From Hevea brasiliensis (lineage: Eukaryota > Streptophyta > Magnoliopsida > Malpighiales > Euphorbiaceae): a stretch of 64,000 bases of DNA. Positions 36,378 to 49,113 of this stretch are shown here, piece by piece. Numbering within the stretch: position 1 is the first letter of the stretch; each line of letters opens with the position of its first letter. The notes under the pieces were generated by a model. It saw only the letters and a list, made by a program, of their open reading frames with translations. It ran no database searches and was not told the DNA's origin. Made by a program: the position numbers and the translations under genes. The stretch is taken from contig NC_079496.1 in NCBI RefSeq assembly GCF_030052815.1, forward strand, positions 72,405,652-72,469,651, written 5' to 3'.

Positions 36378-39300
36378 TGTAACACCCCTATGTTCGTGTC
36401 GTTCTCTTGTTCGTGACCGGTGTTGTCCGGACAGCTAGGATGCCTAGAACTACACTTCGATATGAGTGAGGAGACATTAAATAATGAAATACAAGAAAAG
36501 AAAATACAAGAAAAACAAAGGAAAAATAATAGTAAAGAAATGCAACCAAGTTAAGCGAGTCGAGAACCCTAGCGATGGGTGACCGCACCGGGAAGTCACG
36601 GCGTGGATCGTTGACTAGCCCTGGACCGCGGGGAACCCTGGAAAATATTTTTAGGATTTAAATAGACACCAATTGAAGTACAAATACCATTAGAAATATC
36701 AAAGAAAAACTAAATAATTAGTACAAAGAAAAGTGAGAAATCGAAAAACGGACCGAAAAATCGGGAATGCAACCCGAACAGGGGCATTGTGGTCATTTGA
36801 CACCCCGAGTTGTCTTTTGACCTAAATGTCCATAAAAAATAAATAATATTACACTTGGAAAATATAATGAAAAATTAATTTAGGAGTACCTAATGTAAAT
36901 AGCAAAAATGGAGAGTTAAATGTGGGAAATTGAAACTTTTGAATAAATTAACATTAAACTTGCAATAGTGCTCCACTAACTCATTAAAGTGGACCATTTA
37001 ATCTTCATCTTGGACCAGCAGATTGTCATCTTCCTCATTTCTCAAAATTCAGCCAAAATGGAGAAGGGAAGAACTCCATTGCCGCATGGTTTTGGAGCTC
37101 CATGCAAGGGTGATCCAAGCTTCTTTCTCTCCACTTCCCTTCATTAAAGTTAATCCTCACACCATGGGAAGTAGATAGGCAGGAAGAAGATCAAGTTTTG
37201 GTGAATTTTTGAAGAGTTTCCAAAGTGGTAAGTATGTATTTTTTATTAGTGCTTCATTAAAGTTTGTGAGGAGGTTATGGGTACTTGAATTATGGAGAGA
37301 TTTTTAAGGTTTGATGTTGAATGGGAATATGTACTTTTGGTAGCCATGGAAACACCTTGAAGGCAGTTTATTTGGGCTTATAAATGGTGAATTAAATGAT
37401 TGATTAAATGTATATTGTGTAGGAAATTATTTGGGTGATGTATACTTAGTATATGTAAATGTAAAATGAAATTTAAAGCTTGGAAAGTAATGGAATGTAA
37501 GTGTACCATTGTGGCAGTTTGCTAACTCTTGAGGAATGCTGGAATTCATGCTTGGTTTATGAAATAATGATGTTAATTTTTGATAGGAGTTATGGCAATT
37601 TGAGTGCATGTATGATGGTGTGAAGTTGGGCATGTAAATGGGCATGAATTGGTGATTGAATTGTTGTAAATTGAGTTGGACAAATTCTGCACTTGTTGGT
37701 GCACATTGAATGTAATTGTAAGCTGCAAAAATGACCTATAATATGTTATAAATTATTTTTATGTTGTGGTACAACCAGAATTGGTTTGAAGGTTAAGTTT
37801 GGTTAGTGTTAAAAGTGATGCTTGATGTGTATGCAAGAATTTCAATAAGGCAGTTTGTGTTTTAGGCCTATAACTTTAAGTGTGTGACTCCAATTGGTAT
37901 GTGACCAATTGGAGGTGAAATTAGGCACAAAATGTGCCAACTTTCATGAAGGAAGCTTGCCAAAATTCTGCTTGCAAGGTAGCTTGAAAAATGACCAAAT
38001 CCGGATTAAGTGCAAATAAGGCCTGAAAATTGACTAATTGGGCAGCGGTTAGTGTTTAGGCCATAAATCACTCAAAACAGGTCCAATTGACCTGAAATTT
38101 TGACCATGAATAGTTAAGACCCATATCTACAAGTCTTATGCAGACACCAAAACCCAGAAATGACCATAAGCAAGTCAAACAGCTTGCACAAGTTCGGGTC
38201 CAAAAACTGGCAGAACCTAAAATGACCTAAAATGACCTAAAGTGACCAATTTTGATGCATTTTGACCAGCAATAGTAAAATGACCATAACTTGGTCTACA
38301 TAACTCAGAATGACCTGTAATTTTGCCCCGCATTCCATAAGACATAGATCTACAAGTTTGTAGTTTTGACCGAAACCTGAAAACCGAGGAAACTATGTCG
38401 TCCGGCTAGGTCAAACTAATATCCCGGAATCCAGTAAATTGCAAGAAAATGCAGTATACACGGAAATGAACTTGGTAACATGTACCAACCCTAAAAGATT
38501 ATCGAATGTGACATATTAGTAACATTAAAACCTAAATTACCTAGAATGCACCGAGGGTCGACATATTAGGTTGATTAAGCAAATAATAGCATTCAATGAA
38601 TTGCTTACCAAGCATTATCATTAGAGACAGTTTGATTAAGTACTGAAATACTTCAAATTGTGTTTCTCAGTTAGCAAAGACTCAAGGAGGGGAAGGAAAC
38701 ACTGAGTCAGAGCCAAGGGACAGTTACCAGAGGCTTGTGCACAACTAGTTTTTAACTGATTTCGTTTGAATAATTCATATGATTAAATGACATACTTTTC
38801 TTATGTATTATGTTTAACAAGCATTGGATTTAATTCAATGATTATTGAAAATTATTATAGTATGTATGAATTTAGCTTTGTGAAATAGTATTTCCACAAG
38901 TATTAAGCATTGTTATGGATTGAATAAATTATGTTTTGGAAAATTGTGATAGAACATGTTTTGAATTGTGATGGTAATTTTCATGGAAAATGCAAATTTA
39001 TGATTTGAATTGTGATGAGCATAAAAAATTATTGGATATTGGAATTGACTTTGAATTGAATTATATTGTGATTTATGCTCACTAAAAGGATTGTGATATT
39101 GTTTTATATCTTACTATAGATGCTTGACTAGGTTATTACCCGTCTCTCTCATTTGTTGAGAAGACAATGGAGTTAGTTGTGTTTTGATTACCATGGTACG
39201 TGCACAGGCTTAGATTTTCCTCTGATTTGAGGTTAGATCTAAGTTTATTTTATCGTTATGGCCCTTGCGGAAGATTCATTATTGTGATGGTACTGTGCAC

Positions 39301-40384
39301 GATGATTCGACCTCCTCGACCATAAGGAGTTAGAATCTGATTCGACCTCCCTGACCATAGGGAGTTAGAATCATATCGAATATGGCCCTTTCGGATTAGT
39401 CTTGCATAGTTGGTGAGATAAATATTGATTTTTGAGATACAACATGGTTTTTGAGATACATAATGATTTTTGAGATACAGAATGGCTTTTGAATGGTAAA
39501 GAATTGTGATTTCAATTATGGTTTATGTATAATTGATTTTGTTGGAATTACTAAATGGTTAGTTATGATTTGATAAATTGAATTTCATGATTGAAGTCAA
39601 TTTATACAAATGATTCACATTATTGGTAATGAATATTTTGAGTTTTAGAATTTGATGAGTATACAGATTTGCAAATTATTTACTGTAAATTTTATTAATG
39701 TATATTGTACTATGTTTTAGATTATAGTTGTGCACCACTGAGTTCACCACTCAGCGATAGCTTTGCATGCTGTCGCAGGTAAAAATAGCATAGAGCAGTG
39801 AATAAGTTTCTTTGAAGACATATTCAGATCAGCTCCAGGTATATCATAGGTATACCCATGTACATAGGTTTTGATGTATGCATGTAATAATATGTATGTA
39901 AATTATTTGAGCTGTTGTATAAAAACTCTTGTAAAATATTTTGGTATGTAATTAAATGTAAATTATTGTAAATATAAAGTTGAGATTTCATTTACTTGAA
40001 TAGTTTTGTATTATAAATTTTGAGTCTTGTAATCAATGAAATGTTTCTTTATGATGAGAGTAGTTTGAAAATAAATTAATTGTTTATTGAGAATTGAATT
40101 GTGAATTGAAATGAAGTTATTGAAGTTGTATTTGAGAAAACATATTGGGAGCATTTTCTTCTGCAGGATTGAAGAACTGTTTTCTCAAAATACAGCCGGC
40201 ACTTTGCCGAAATTTTGAAAAAAAAATTTATAACACCAAATTTTAATCGATGATTTAAATTTCACCAAAATTGTTTTAAAATCCCTTGTAGTATATCTAA
40301 TGGGTTATCGGTAGGCGAAGTACGGTAATTCATTAGGTGTACTACGGGATCATGTTACATCTTACAGGGGAGTAGGGTGTGACA
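36378..40384 (+). repeat. G2 3' LTR (gypsy LTR subtype a)
   Basis: 4,007 bp, TGTAACACCCC to GGTGTGACA. Nearly identical to 29637-33699. Main differences are a clustered mismatch zone in the first 50 bp, a 16-bp indel near 36750, and two instead of three minisatellite units. Hairpin pair at 39738-39775, TATA-like box at 39918. Confidence 0.95.
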
Positions 40385-40389
40385 TCCAT

Positions 40390-41460
40390 GATCTATTTCT
40401 TCATGAATAAACAACTCTTGTTCATTATCATGAAGAAAACCATATCTCTTTGGTGGATGAGATATTCTGGTTGATATATGAGGAAGTGATGTGGATGAAT
40501 CAGCAATGGGCTTAAGCTTATTGGATAGATCTATGTCCATTTGATTTGTTGGTTGATTGGAATTCTCTAATTCCAATTCTATCTGCCGTCCTTTGCCACT
40601 TTCTTGAATAAACTCTTTTTCAAGAAAAATAGCATCTCGACTTGTTACAATTCTTTATGATATAGGAAGATAAAAATAATATCCAACACTATCTTTTGGG
40701 TACCCAATAAAACTTTCCTTTTCAAATTTGGCTTCTAATTTATCAGTCTTCAGATTTTTAACGTAAGCTAGACAATCCCAAATATTAAAATGTTTAAGAC
40801 TTGGTTGTCTTCTATGCCATATCTCATATGGAGTGGAAAAAACTATTTTAGATGGAACTCTATTAAGAATATATAAGGCAGTTTCTAATGCAAATCCCCA
40901 TAAAGAGATTGGCAAATCTGTATAGCTCATCATACTGCATACCATATCTAATAAGGTACAGTTTCTCCTTTTAGATACACCATTTAATTGTGGTATTCCT
41001 GGAGGAGTTGATTGAGAAATAATGCCATGTTCTTTTAAGAAGTCATCAAATTCAGTACTCAAGTATTCTTCTCCTCGATCTGATCTTAGAGTTTTAATAC
41101 TTTTTCCTGTTTTTTTTCTACTTCAGATTTAAATTCTTTGAACATTTCAAAGGATTCATGCTTGTATTTCATTAAATATAAATAACCATACATAGATTTA
41201 TCATCAGTAAAAGTAATGAAATAGTGATAACCACCTTTTGCCATTTCTTTAAATGGGTTGCATATATCACTGTGTACTGGCTCTAAAATATATTCAGCCC
41301 TTAACCCTTGTCCAACAAAGGGAGATCTAGTCATTTTGCCTTGAAGACAAGATTCACAAGTTGGAGTCGGGTCAGAAACCAATAAAGATAAAATCCCCAT
41401 TTTCTCTAATTTTGCAATCCTATCTCCTGCAACATGACCTAATCTTAAGTGCTAAAATTC
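40390..41460 (-). pseudogene. pol: Copia-2 integrase and linker
   Basis: On the minus strand: CESCLQGKMTRSPFVGQGLR, then VHSDICNPFKEMAKGG and FITFTDDKSMYGYLYLMKYK (41086-41400), then HGIISQSTPPGIPQLNGVSK and NRVPSKIVFSTPYEIWH (40655-41062), and the linker with DQMDID-like and ISHPPKRYGFLHD (40390-40576). The retroviral integrase core is recognisable; the usual catalytic Glu position reads NGVSKRRN (normally E near this site). Frame breaks lie near 41080 and 40660. G2 cuts the linker at 40389. Confidence 0.9.
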
Positions 41461-41990
41461 TTTTAGATTAGAGTTGGATTTAATTATCTCATTAAATTCA
41501 ATTTGATTGCATGCACTTGTTTTGTATTTATTATTATTGTCCAAATAATAAAGACCATCATGTAAATAACCCATGCCAACAATTTTATTTCTAAAATAAA
41601 CATTGCAAACGTCATTCATGAATTGAAATTCATAGCCATTTCTAGTCAAACTAGATATAGAAATGATGTTCTTAAAAGCATTAGGTCAATATAATATATA
41701 ATCTAAATACAAAACATGTTCATATAAATACAAAGATTTAGACCCTATGGCTAAGGCTGCAACTGTTGCTCCATTGGCAATTTTGAGTCTAACATCTTGT
41801 GCTTACAAGCTGCTATTGCTTGTTAGTTCATGCATATCAAAACATATGTGAGAACTCGCACCAGTATCTAAAACCAAAGTTGTAGATGAACTAGGAGTAT
41901 CATCTGAATCTAAATAACAAGAAATAGATGTACCTTTAGAAGGTTTATCCTTCTTGTCTTTTAGAGTTTCCAAATACTCTAGGCAATTTC
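41452..41990 (-). pseudogene. pol: Copia-2 protease and GAG-pre-integrase region
   Basis: The minus strand gives LVLDTGASSHICFDMHEL around 41878-41825, with the aspartic protease site DTGA at 41868-41857. It continues to MTRNGYEFQFMNDVCNVYF and DGLYYLDNN (41452-41649), the GAG-pre-integrase segment. Protease normally frees the Gag and Pol proteins. Frames are interrupted between these blocks. Copia-1 lacks this whole stretch. Confidence 0.85.
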
Positions 41991-42479
41991 TCTTCTAATG
42001 CCTGTCTTTTTGATAATGGAAACATTTTCTTTTGTCAAAAATAACTTTGGATTTCTTCTTTTTCTGTGACTTGGCTATTCAGCTTAAAGGTCCAGGAACA
42101 AAAGGCTTCTTTTTCTTGTTGCCTTTCTTCTTTTTAGACTTTCCAGTTGAAGAAGAACCAACTAAAGCTACCTCTTTTCCTTTATTACTTGGCATGTTCT
42201 TTTAGGCGATGACTAATAGGTTTAACAACCCAGCCAAGGTGCAATTTTATTTAGTCATATGGAAATTTGTAATAAAATTCCCAAATGACTCAGGGAGGGA
42301 TTGAAGGATCAAATCCATTTGTAATTGGAAGTCCATGTTAAAATCAAGATCTTCCAGCTGCTCAATGAGCCAGATCATCTTGTGGACATAGTCTCCTGCA
42401 TTTTGTCCCTCTATCATCCTCATTATAAATAGTTGTTTTAATATCCCATATCTTGCATGCCTACTATGCTCAACATATA
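41991..42479 (-). pseudogene. gag: Copia-2 gag, C-terminal part
   Basis: It contains QLEDLDFNMDFQLQMDLILQ, SLPESFGNFITNFHM, the basic KKKGNKKKK-type region, and a damaged zinc knuckle reading CFHYQKDRH, stop, KRNC: the second Cys is Tyr and a Trp-like position is a stop. The N-terminal half of gag is cut away at 42480 by an LTR fragment. Confidence 0.87.
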
Positions 42480-42776
42480 TGTGACGCCCCTCACCCATCT
42501 ACAGTGTAGTTGAGCGAGGAGTGCCATATTCGGTGCCGAAGCACCCTATCTTATCCTGTCATGTCCATTGTTAATTTTAAACTTTATAGAAAACATATGG
42601 AAAATTTTTTTTTATCACAATTTATCTCTGTGAAAACCTGGGTAGAGCCTCTTCTATTTTATTGGCATCTGGCGAGTTCCAATAGCTACCTGTCAACACA
42701 ATTTCCTATCATATCTGTTCTATTAATCTCGTTATGTAACATATCTTTTCTTACTCATACAATTTCAAGTGAATAT
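42480..42776 (-). mobile_element. Family II LTR fragment, 297 bp
   Basis: It starts TGTGACGCCCCTCACCCATC, which matches the reverse complement of the LTR end at 1600-1633 for about 90 bp and then diverges. It sits between Copia-2 gag and the start of G3. Most of the LTR is not here; G3 inserted into it at 42776, so the rest presumably lies to the right beyond the window. Confidence 0.65.
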
Positions 42777-45663
42777 TGTAACACCCCCATTGGTATAGCC
42801 TGATACATTTTACTGTTTCGGTGACCGGTGTTGGTCGAGACAATTAAGAAAATTAGAATCACATCTAAGATGCCTAGATAAGCCCTGAATGCAAATAATT
42901 AGTAATTACCAAATCGTTAAGTATAAATAAGAAAAACAGAACATAAGAAGTTAAATGAGCCGGGAGTCACAGCGATGGGTGACCTTCTTGGGAAATGACT
43001 GTGACGTTAGTCTAAACTCAAATTTCGAACTGGAAAATGAGACACCACGGTCCTTAGGACTATTGCAAACACAGTGGAAAAAAGAAAATCATAAAAAGGA
43101 GTTGTTAAGCAGATCAAATAATTAGGTCAGAGATCTAGAAGAAATATCGAATAACTTACAAATCGGATTGAATCAGTGAGGAGCAATTTAGTCAATTCAC
43201 CCCTAGAGCTAACTCCTGACCTAACTGTTCAATAAAATAGGAGAAAAGAAATTTTCAAGATCAAGAATTAAATTAAAGAAGTATGGGAAAAATAAAAGAA
43301 AAAGAAAATTAAATTAAAAGACTTATGACATCATCATAGTGATGCAAGCATGACCTCATAAATATTATAATTTTAAAATATGAAAAAGTAAGGATAAATA
43401 TTACAAAAATAAGATAAAAAAATAAAAAGAAAAATGGGTCTTCTTCTTCCCAAAAAGTTGTCGTCCATCTCTCTCACCTCTCTCTTTCATTTTGTTTTCT
43501 TTCCACCATTGTTATATATTTTCAGGCTTTTAAAGCTTGATTTGTCTTTTAAACCCTAATCAAACTCCATAGAAAACCTCTAATTAACCCTAGATTGGAA
43601 GATTAGGAGAAGAAAAGTGAAGAAATTGAAGAAGAATTTGAAAATTGGAGAGCTTAAGTAAAGGTAAGTTCTTCTAAGCATGATTAATTGTATATTAGTT
43701 GATTTTGAGTGAACACATGAAAAATTGCAAAAATTATGTATGAGAACAAAGGTATAAATTTCAACCAGCCATGGGGTTGTGAAGTGTTGATATGTTTTAG
43801 TTCAATTAAATGTGTATGCAAGCCTAATTGAGCATGTAGATGTGATTGGCACACTTTGATTTGATGAATTTTAATAAATTGGAAATTAGGGTTTATGGCA
43901 CTTAGGGTTTGGGTGAAAAATTGTAGAAAATGGTCAATTGATGCAAATGACCTTATTTGAGTTGAGAAATGGTCAATTGTGACCATTTGTGGTGCGTGTG
44001 AATTGTTAGAAACAAGTTTCAATTCGGATTGGTTGAGGTCAATATGTAGGCAACTTGACCTAAGTCCCTTTTAGGGACCAAAACTGAAAATTTACCAATC
44101 CAATTGGCGTGAAGCCAATTGGGAATAAAACTAGACACAAAATGAACCATTTTTCATTTAGGAATCATGCCCAGAAAGTGACCATAACTTAGTGAACAAT
44201 TAGGCCAAATCCAAAATTAGGCACATTGACTTGTACAAAAATGACCAAATGAACAGTAGTTATGTAAATGACCATAACTTGGTATATGAAGGTCCAAATG
44301 ACCTAAATTTATACCAATAGAAAGCTGAGACATAGCCCTACAACTTTTATGAAGAAAACAAACCCAAATTTTGACTATAACCTATCCAAAAACTCACCTG
44401 TAGTCAACCCACAAAAATTGCAAAAATCCAAAAAATGCCTAGAATTCTGGGTAACACCAAATCTGGCCAGCCATGTTCAAATGGCCATAACTAGGGCTAC
44501 AAAACACCAAATGGAGTGATTCAAAAAGGAAAATAAATTTAAGACAATATGGAAAAACTTATACGAAGAAAACTTAGCCAAATTTCAAAAGCAACTTGAC
44601 CAATGGAACAGTGCAAAACAGGGTACCAAATCTGAAATTTTGAAAGTTTCACCTAAGAAACTTAAAGTTTGAGAAAACAACCAAAACTAACAAATTAGGT
44701 AACCAAAATGTGGTATGTGGGTAAAATTAAAATTCCCATGCCTATTAAGTATTAGAAAGGCAATAAATTGACTTGAATCGTATCGTGAATAGTAACCTCA
44801 AAATACAAATTTTCAAGAACGTCAAGTTGAGCATATTTAAAGCTAGAAATAAATATATTTGAATTTATTTTTAGATGTCACACCCTACCCCTCTGTAAGG
44901 CATAACATGATCCCGTAGTATACCTAATGAATTACCAACTCCGTCTACTGATAATCCATTAAATACACTACAAGGGATTTTAAAAACTTTTCTTACTTCT
45001 TTTACAGTGGTGAGCACTATTTACAGGTGTGAAAGACTTTGGTGAACTGAAGTGAAACAACTAACTCATTTGATTTATTTGGAATATCTGTAAAAATTTT
45101 GGCAAGGTGCCAATTGTATTTTGGACAAAACAGTTCTTCAGAAAACCTGTAAAAAGCACTTCAATATATTTTCAAATCTCAACTCCAACATTTTTATCAA
45201 CACAACACATTTCTCAAGTCAAATCCACAGTGATTTTCAAAGACTAAGATACAAAAATATAACACAATTTTTACAAGCCAAATAACTCATAATTATTTTA
45301 CAACTTTACTGTACAACTTAAATTTACAACTGCTCAAAACCAAGAACAAAATATACATACAGTGAATATACATTACAGTACAAAATGCCACATGTGGTAT
45401 ACTCACTATAGCCAAAATCTCTCGCTGGCGGTACTAGCCCTAGTCTCACGCCTGTCTGTCTCTCTACCTGCGACAGCAATAAAAAGCTATCGCTGAGACA
45501 ATGTCTCAGTGGTGCACAACATTAACCAAATACAAATTTTAAATCACAATTCATAAATCATATCAATAGTGGATACTTAAAACCATAGTTAAATTCAAGA
45601 CAATGAATGTCATAAGGAATTTAAACTTCAATTCACAAATTATCAAAATTCATAAGAACACAA

Positions 45664-45900
45664 TTTAGTCAAATAGCTTAACAATACCGTATTGCCAATT
45701 CATACACAATTTGATCAAATAACTGAATAATACCATTTTGCAAATCAATAACACAATTCAATCAAATAACTGAATAATATCGTTTTGCAAATCATTAACA
45801 CAATTCGATCAAATAACTGAATAATATCGTTTTGCAAATCATTAACACAATTCGATCAAATAACTGAATAATACAATGTTGCCAATCAATAACACAATTT
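45664..45900. repeat. 47-bp tandem repeat, about five units, in solo LTR C
   Basis: Units share ATCAAATAACTGAATAATA and TTTTGCAAATCATTAACACA. The two best copies are 47 bp apart (45781 and 45828). The outer copies are diverged. Confidence 0.88.
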
Positions 45901-46396
45901 AGGTCATGACACAAGTTTTTCCATATATGCCATGTTGTACACCACGACAAGACATACTCACCCCAATAATCGAAATCAATGAGGGAGGAAGCTAGCTATA
46001 TAATGAGTACTCATCCACACTCACCTCAGACTGATAAGTCAAAGAGGGAGGAACATAATCATACTCACCCCAGACTGATAAGTCAAAGAGGGAGGAATCA
46101 TCACACTCACCCCATTAATGGAGGAGGAACATAGTATCAGTGTCATGCCAATTGTGAGTCAAAACAATTCCAAACATTTTATTCAAATGATTCGTAAGAA
46201 TCCAATAAATTTCCAAAGTTATAATTTCATTCACAAAATGGCAACACAATTCGTAATTCACTTCAATTTCCACAAAAACCATTTACAGTGCTTTTCAATC
46301 AATAAGTATCCATCAATATCATTCAAATAATTTTTCACAATTTCAAACCATTCACAATGTTTTTTCAATCAATAAGTGTCCATCAAACACATTTCC

Positions 46397-46720
46397 ACAA
46401 TTTAAAACAATAATATACAAATAGTCAATATTTATTTCAATTGAAAATAATTCAAAAGAAACAGTTGTTGTGCACAAACACAATTTAAAACAATAATATA
46501 CAAATAGTCATAATTCATTTCAATTGAAAATTTCAAAAGAAATAGCCGTTGTGAACAAACACAATTTAAAACAATAATATACAAATAGTCATAATTCATT
46601 TCAATTGAAAATTTCAAAAGAAATAGCCGTTGTGCACAAACACAATTTAAAACAATAATATACAAATAGTCATAATTCATTTCAATTGAAAATTTCAAAA
46701 GAAATAGCCGTTGTGCACAA
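46397..46720. repeat. 81-bp tandem repeat, four units, in solo LTR C
   Basis: Units begin ACAATTTAAAACAATAATAT at 46397, 46480, 46561 and 46642; lengths 83, 81, 81 and about 79. The last three are nearly identical. G4's LTR has one copy at about 55919-56000. Because 81 is divisible by three, the minus strand shows a repetitive open frame. Confidence 0.95.
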
Positions 46721-49113
46721 GCCTCTGATATTTGTCTCCTGGTCCTGACTCAGTATTTCTTTCCCTTTTACTGAGTCCTTGTTAACTGAGAAACACAATT
46801 TGAAGTGTTTCAGTACCAAATTAAACTGTCTCTATCGATGGTGTTTGGTAAATAATGCACTGAACTCAATTATTCACTTAATCACCTAATATACCGACCC
46901 TCGTTGCGTTTTAGGTAAATTAGGTTTTAGTGTCATTAATATGTCACACTCGATAGGTTTTAGGTTTGGTACGTTTTGCCAAACTCGTTTCCTTGTTTAG
47001 TGCATTTTAATGCAACTTGCTGGATTCCGGGATACTGGTTTGACCTAGCCGGACGGCCTAGTTTCCTCGATTTTCGAGTTTTGGTCAAAACTAAAAACTT
47101 GTAGATCTAGGTCTTATTGCACGCGGGGAAAAATTTCAGGTCAATCCGAGTTAAGTAGACCAAGTTATGGTCATTATACTATTGCTGGTCAAATGGTACC
47201 AATTTAGGTCAATTTTAGGTCAATTTGGTCAACTCTGGTTCGGCCAGTTTTTGGACCCGAACTTGTGCAAGTTGTTTGACTTGCTTATGGTCATTTCTGG
47301 GCTTTTGTGTCTTCATAAGACTTGTAGATATGGGTCTTAACTATTCATGGTTAAAATTTCAGGTCAATTGGACCTGTTTTGTGTGAGTTATGGCCTAAAC
47401 ACTCACTGCTGCCCAATTGGTCATTTTTCAGGTCCTAATTGCACCTAATCCGAATTGGTCATTTTCTTAGGTCACCTTGCAAGCAGAATTTTGGTATGTT
47501 TTCTCAATGAAAGTTGGCACATTTTGTGCCTAGTTTCACCTCCAATTGGTCTCATACCAATTGAGGTTACACATTTAAACTTATTGGTCTATTTGCACAG
47601 TGCCCTCTATATGCCTTTCAAACTCCAATTCAAACACATATTTAACTTGCAATTTGTTTACTTTCCTACCAATCTGTTTTGGTACATTACCAAAAGCATA
47701 TTTTACTTTACACTAACATTACTTTGGGAAGATTACAATTACTCTCAACACACCAAATATAATTCACATTTACAAGTTCTAAATACCATTACATACACAC
47801 CTAACCATTACAAATCTTACATACACTTTACAATATCAATCTCCATACATATCCATCAATCCTTTTAGATCAATATTCTGCCTACACTTCCATGAATACA
47901 TACAATTATTCAAGTGTCCCCAAGCTACCTCAAACCTTCTTCAACACCACATTGCCCTACAATTCATCAATTCTCATTCAAGTGCCAAAATCACCATATA
48001 AACATGAAGTAATTCACTAGGATATTAAATCACCATGATCAACATTATTTCTCATCAATTATATGCACAATTATCTCATCAAAAACATGACTCCATGGCT
48101 GTCCAAAATGAAAACAACAATAACTCTTCAAACTCAAAATTTTCCTTCACAAAACCAATACCCATAACATGCACACAAAACTTAACAAAGGAATTCTAAA
48201 AAATGTAAACTTACCTTTGATTGTATCTTGCTAAACCTTCACCAAACTTCTCAAATTTGGTATCAATATCTTCCTTGTGATGTGTAGACAAAGTTTTATG
48301 AAGGAACTCAAGTGATTAGAAGTGAAATGAGTGGTTAGATGAGCTTGCATGAAAAACGGCTATGGTGTTTCCTCTCACCTTCATTCACGGCAATGTTGAG
48401 ATAACTTTGAGGAAGATGAAGTTCAGCTGGTTAGTGGACTTGCATCAGCACCTTTTTATGTTTAATTAAATCTTTAGTGGTCCACTAACAAAGTTTAAAT
48501 CATATAATAAGGTAATTGTTCATTTATTCCACATTTAACCAATGATTTTAGCTATTTACTTTAGGTACCACTAAATTAATTTTTCCTTTTATTTTCTAAG
48601 TGTAACACTATTTATTTTTAATGGAAATTTATGTCAAAAGACACTTCGGGATGTCAAATGACCATAATGCCCCTGTTCGGGTTGCATTCCCGATTTTTCG
48701 GTAACACCGTATTTTGTCTGTTTTTCGATTTCTCACTTTTCTTTGTACTAATTATTTAATTTTTCTTTGATCTTTCTAATGATATTTATTCTTCAATAAG
48801 GTTCTATTTAAGTCCAAAAATTTTTTTCCAGGGTTCCCCGCAGTCCAGGGCCAGTCAACGGTCCACGCCGTGACTTCCCGGTGCGGTCACCCATCGCTAG
48901 GTTTCTTGGCTCACTTATTCGGTTACATTTTTTTGCTATGATTTTTCCTTTGTTTTTCTTGTATTTTCTTTTCTTGTATTTCATTATTTATGTCTCCTCT
49001 CTCATAACAAGGTGTGGTTCTAGGCATCCTAGCTGTCCGGACAGCACTGGTCACCGGAACAGCAGAACGCACTACCGAACTTAGGGGTGTTACATTAGAC
49101 TTATGATAAATTA

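Larger units (their letters stand above)
29637..40384 (+). mobile_element. Gypsy element G2: complete but non-autonomous Tekay-type derivative
   Basis: 10,748 bp with LTRs at both ends and TCCAT duplicated at 29632-29636 and 40385-40389. The interior is only 2,678 bp: primer binding site, a gag-protease open frame lacking capsid, a short broken RT fragment, a second protease fragment, about 0.9 kb of non-coding DNA and a polypurine tract. There is no RNase H, integrase or chromodomain, so it could only have moved with proteins from a relative. The LTRs are very alike, so the insertion is recent. Confidence 0.94.
20804..42479 (-). mobile_element. Copia-2: old Ty1/copia element, base layer of the nest
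   Basis: Same family as Copia-1, minus strand, visible in three pieces that join in order: 20804-22111 (LTR end, RNase H, RT C-terminus), 29042-29636 (RT N-terminus) and 40385-42479 (linker, integrase, protease, gag). The joints are exact 5-bp duplications: ATCCA around solo LTR A and TCCAT around G2. It is cut on the left by G1 and on the right by an LTR fragment at 42480, so its LTR start, leader and 5' LTR are not in the window. It holds more decay than Copia-1 but keeps the protease that Copia-1 lost. Confidence 0.93.
44876..49094 (-). mobile_element. Solo LTR C (gypsy subtype a) in the G3 LTR
   Basis: 4,219 bp, TGTCACACC to GGGGTGTTACA, flanked by TTAGA (44871-44875 and 49095-49099), with no internal region. 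Minus orientation. It is longer than its relatives because of two internal tandem expansions at 45664-45900 and 46397-46720. The hairpin block is at 45470-45508. The open frame at 46432 is just the tandem repeat read through, not a gene. Confidence 0.95.

Noticed and set aside
46432..46698. Repetitive 88-residue protein with three near-identical 27-residue units
   Set aside because: It is the 81-bp tandem repeat read through; unit length divisible by three explains the open frame.
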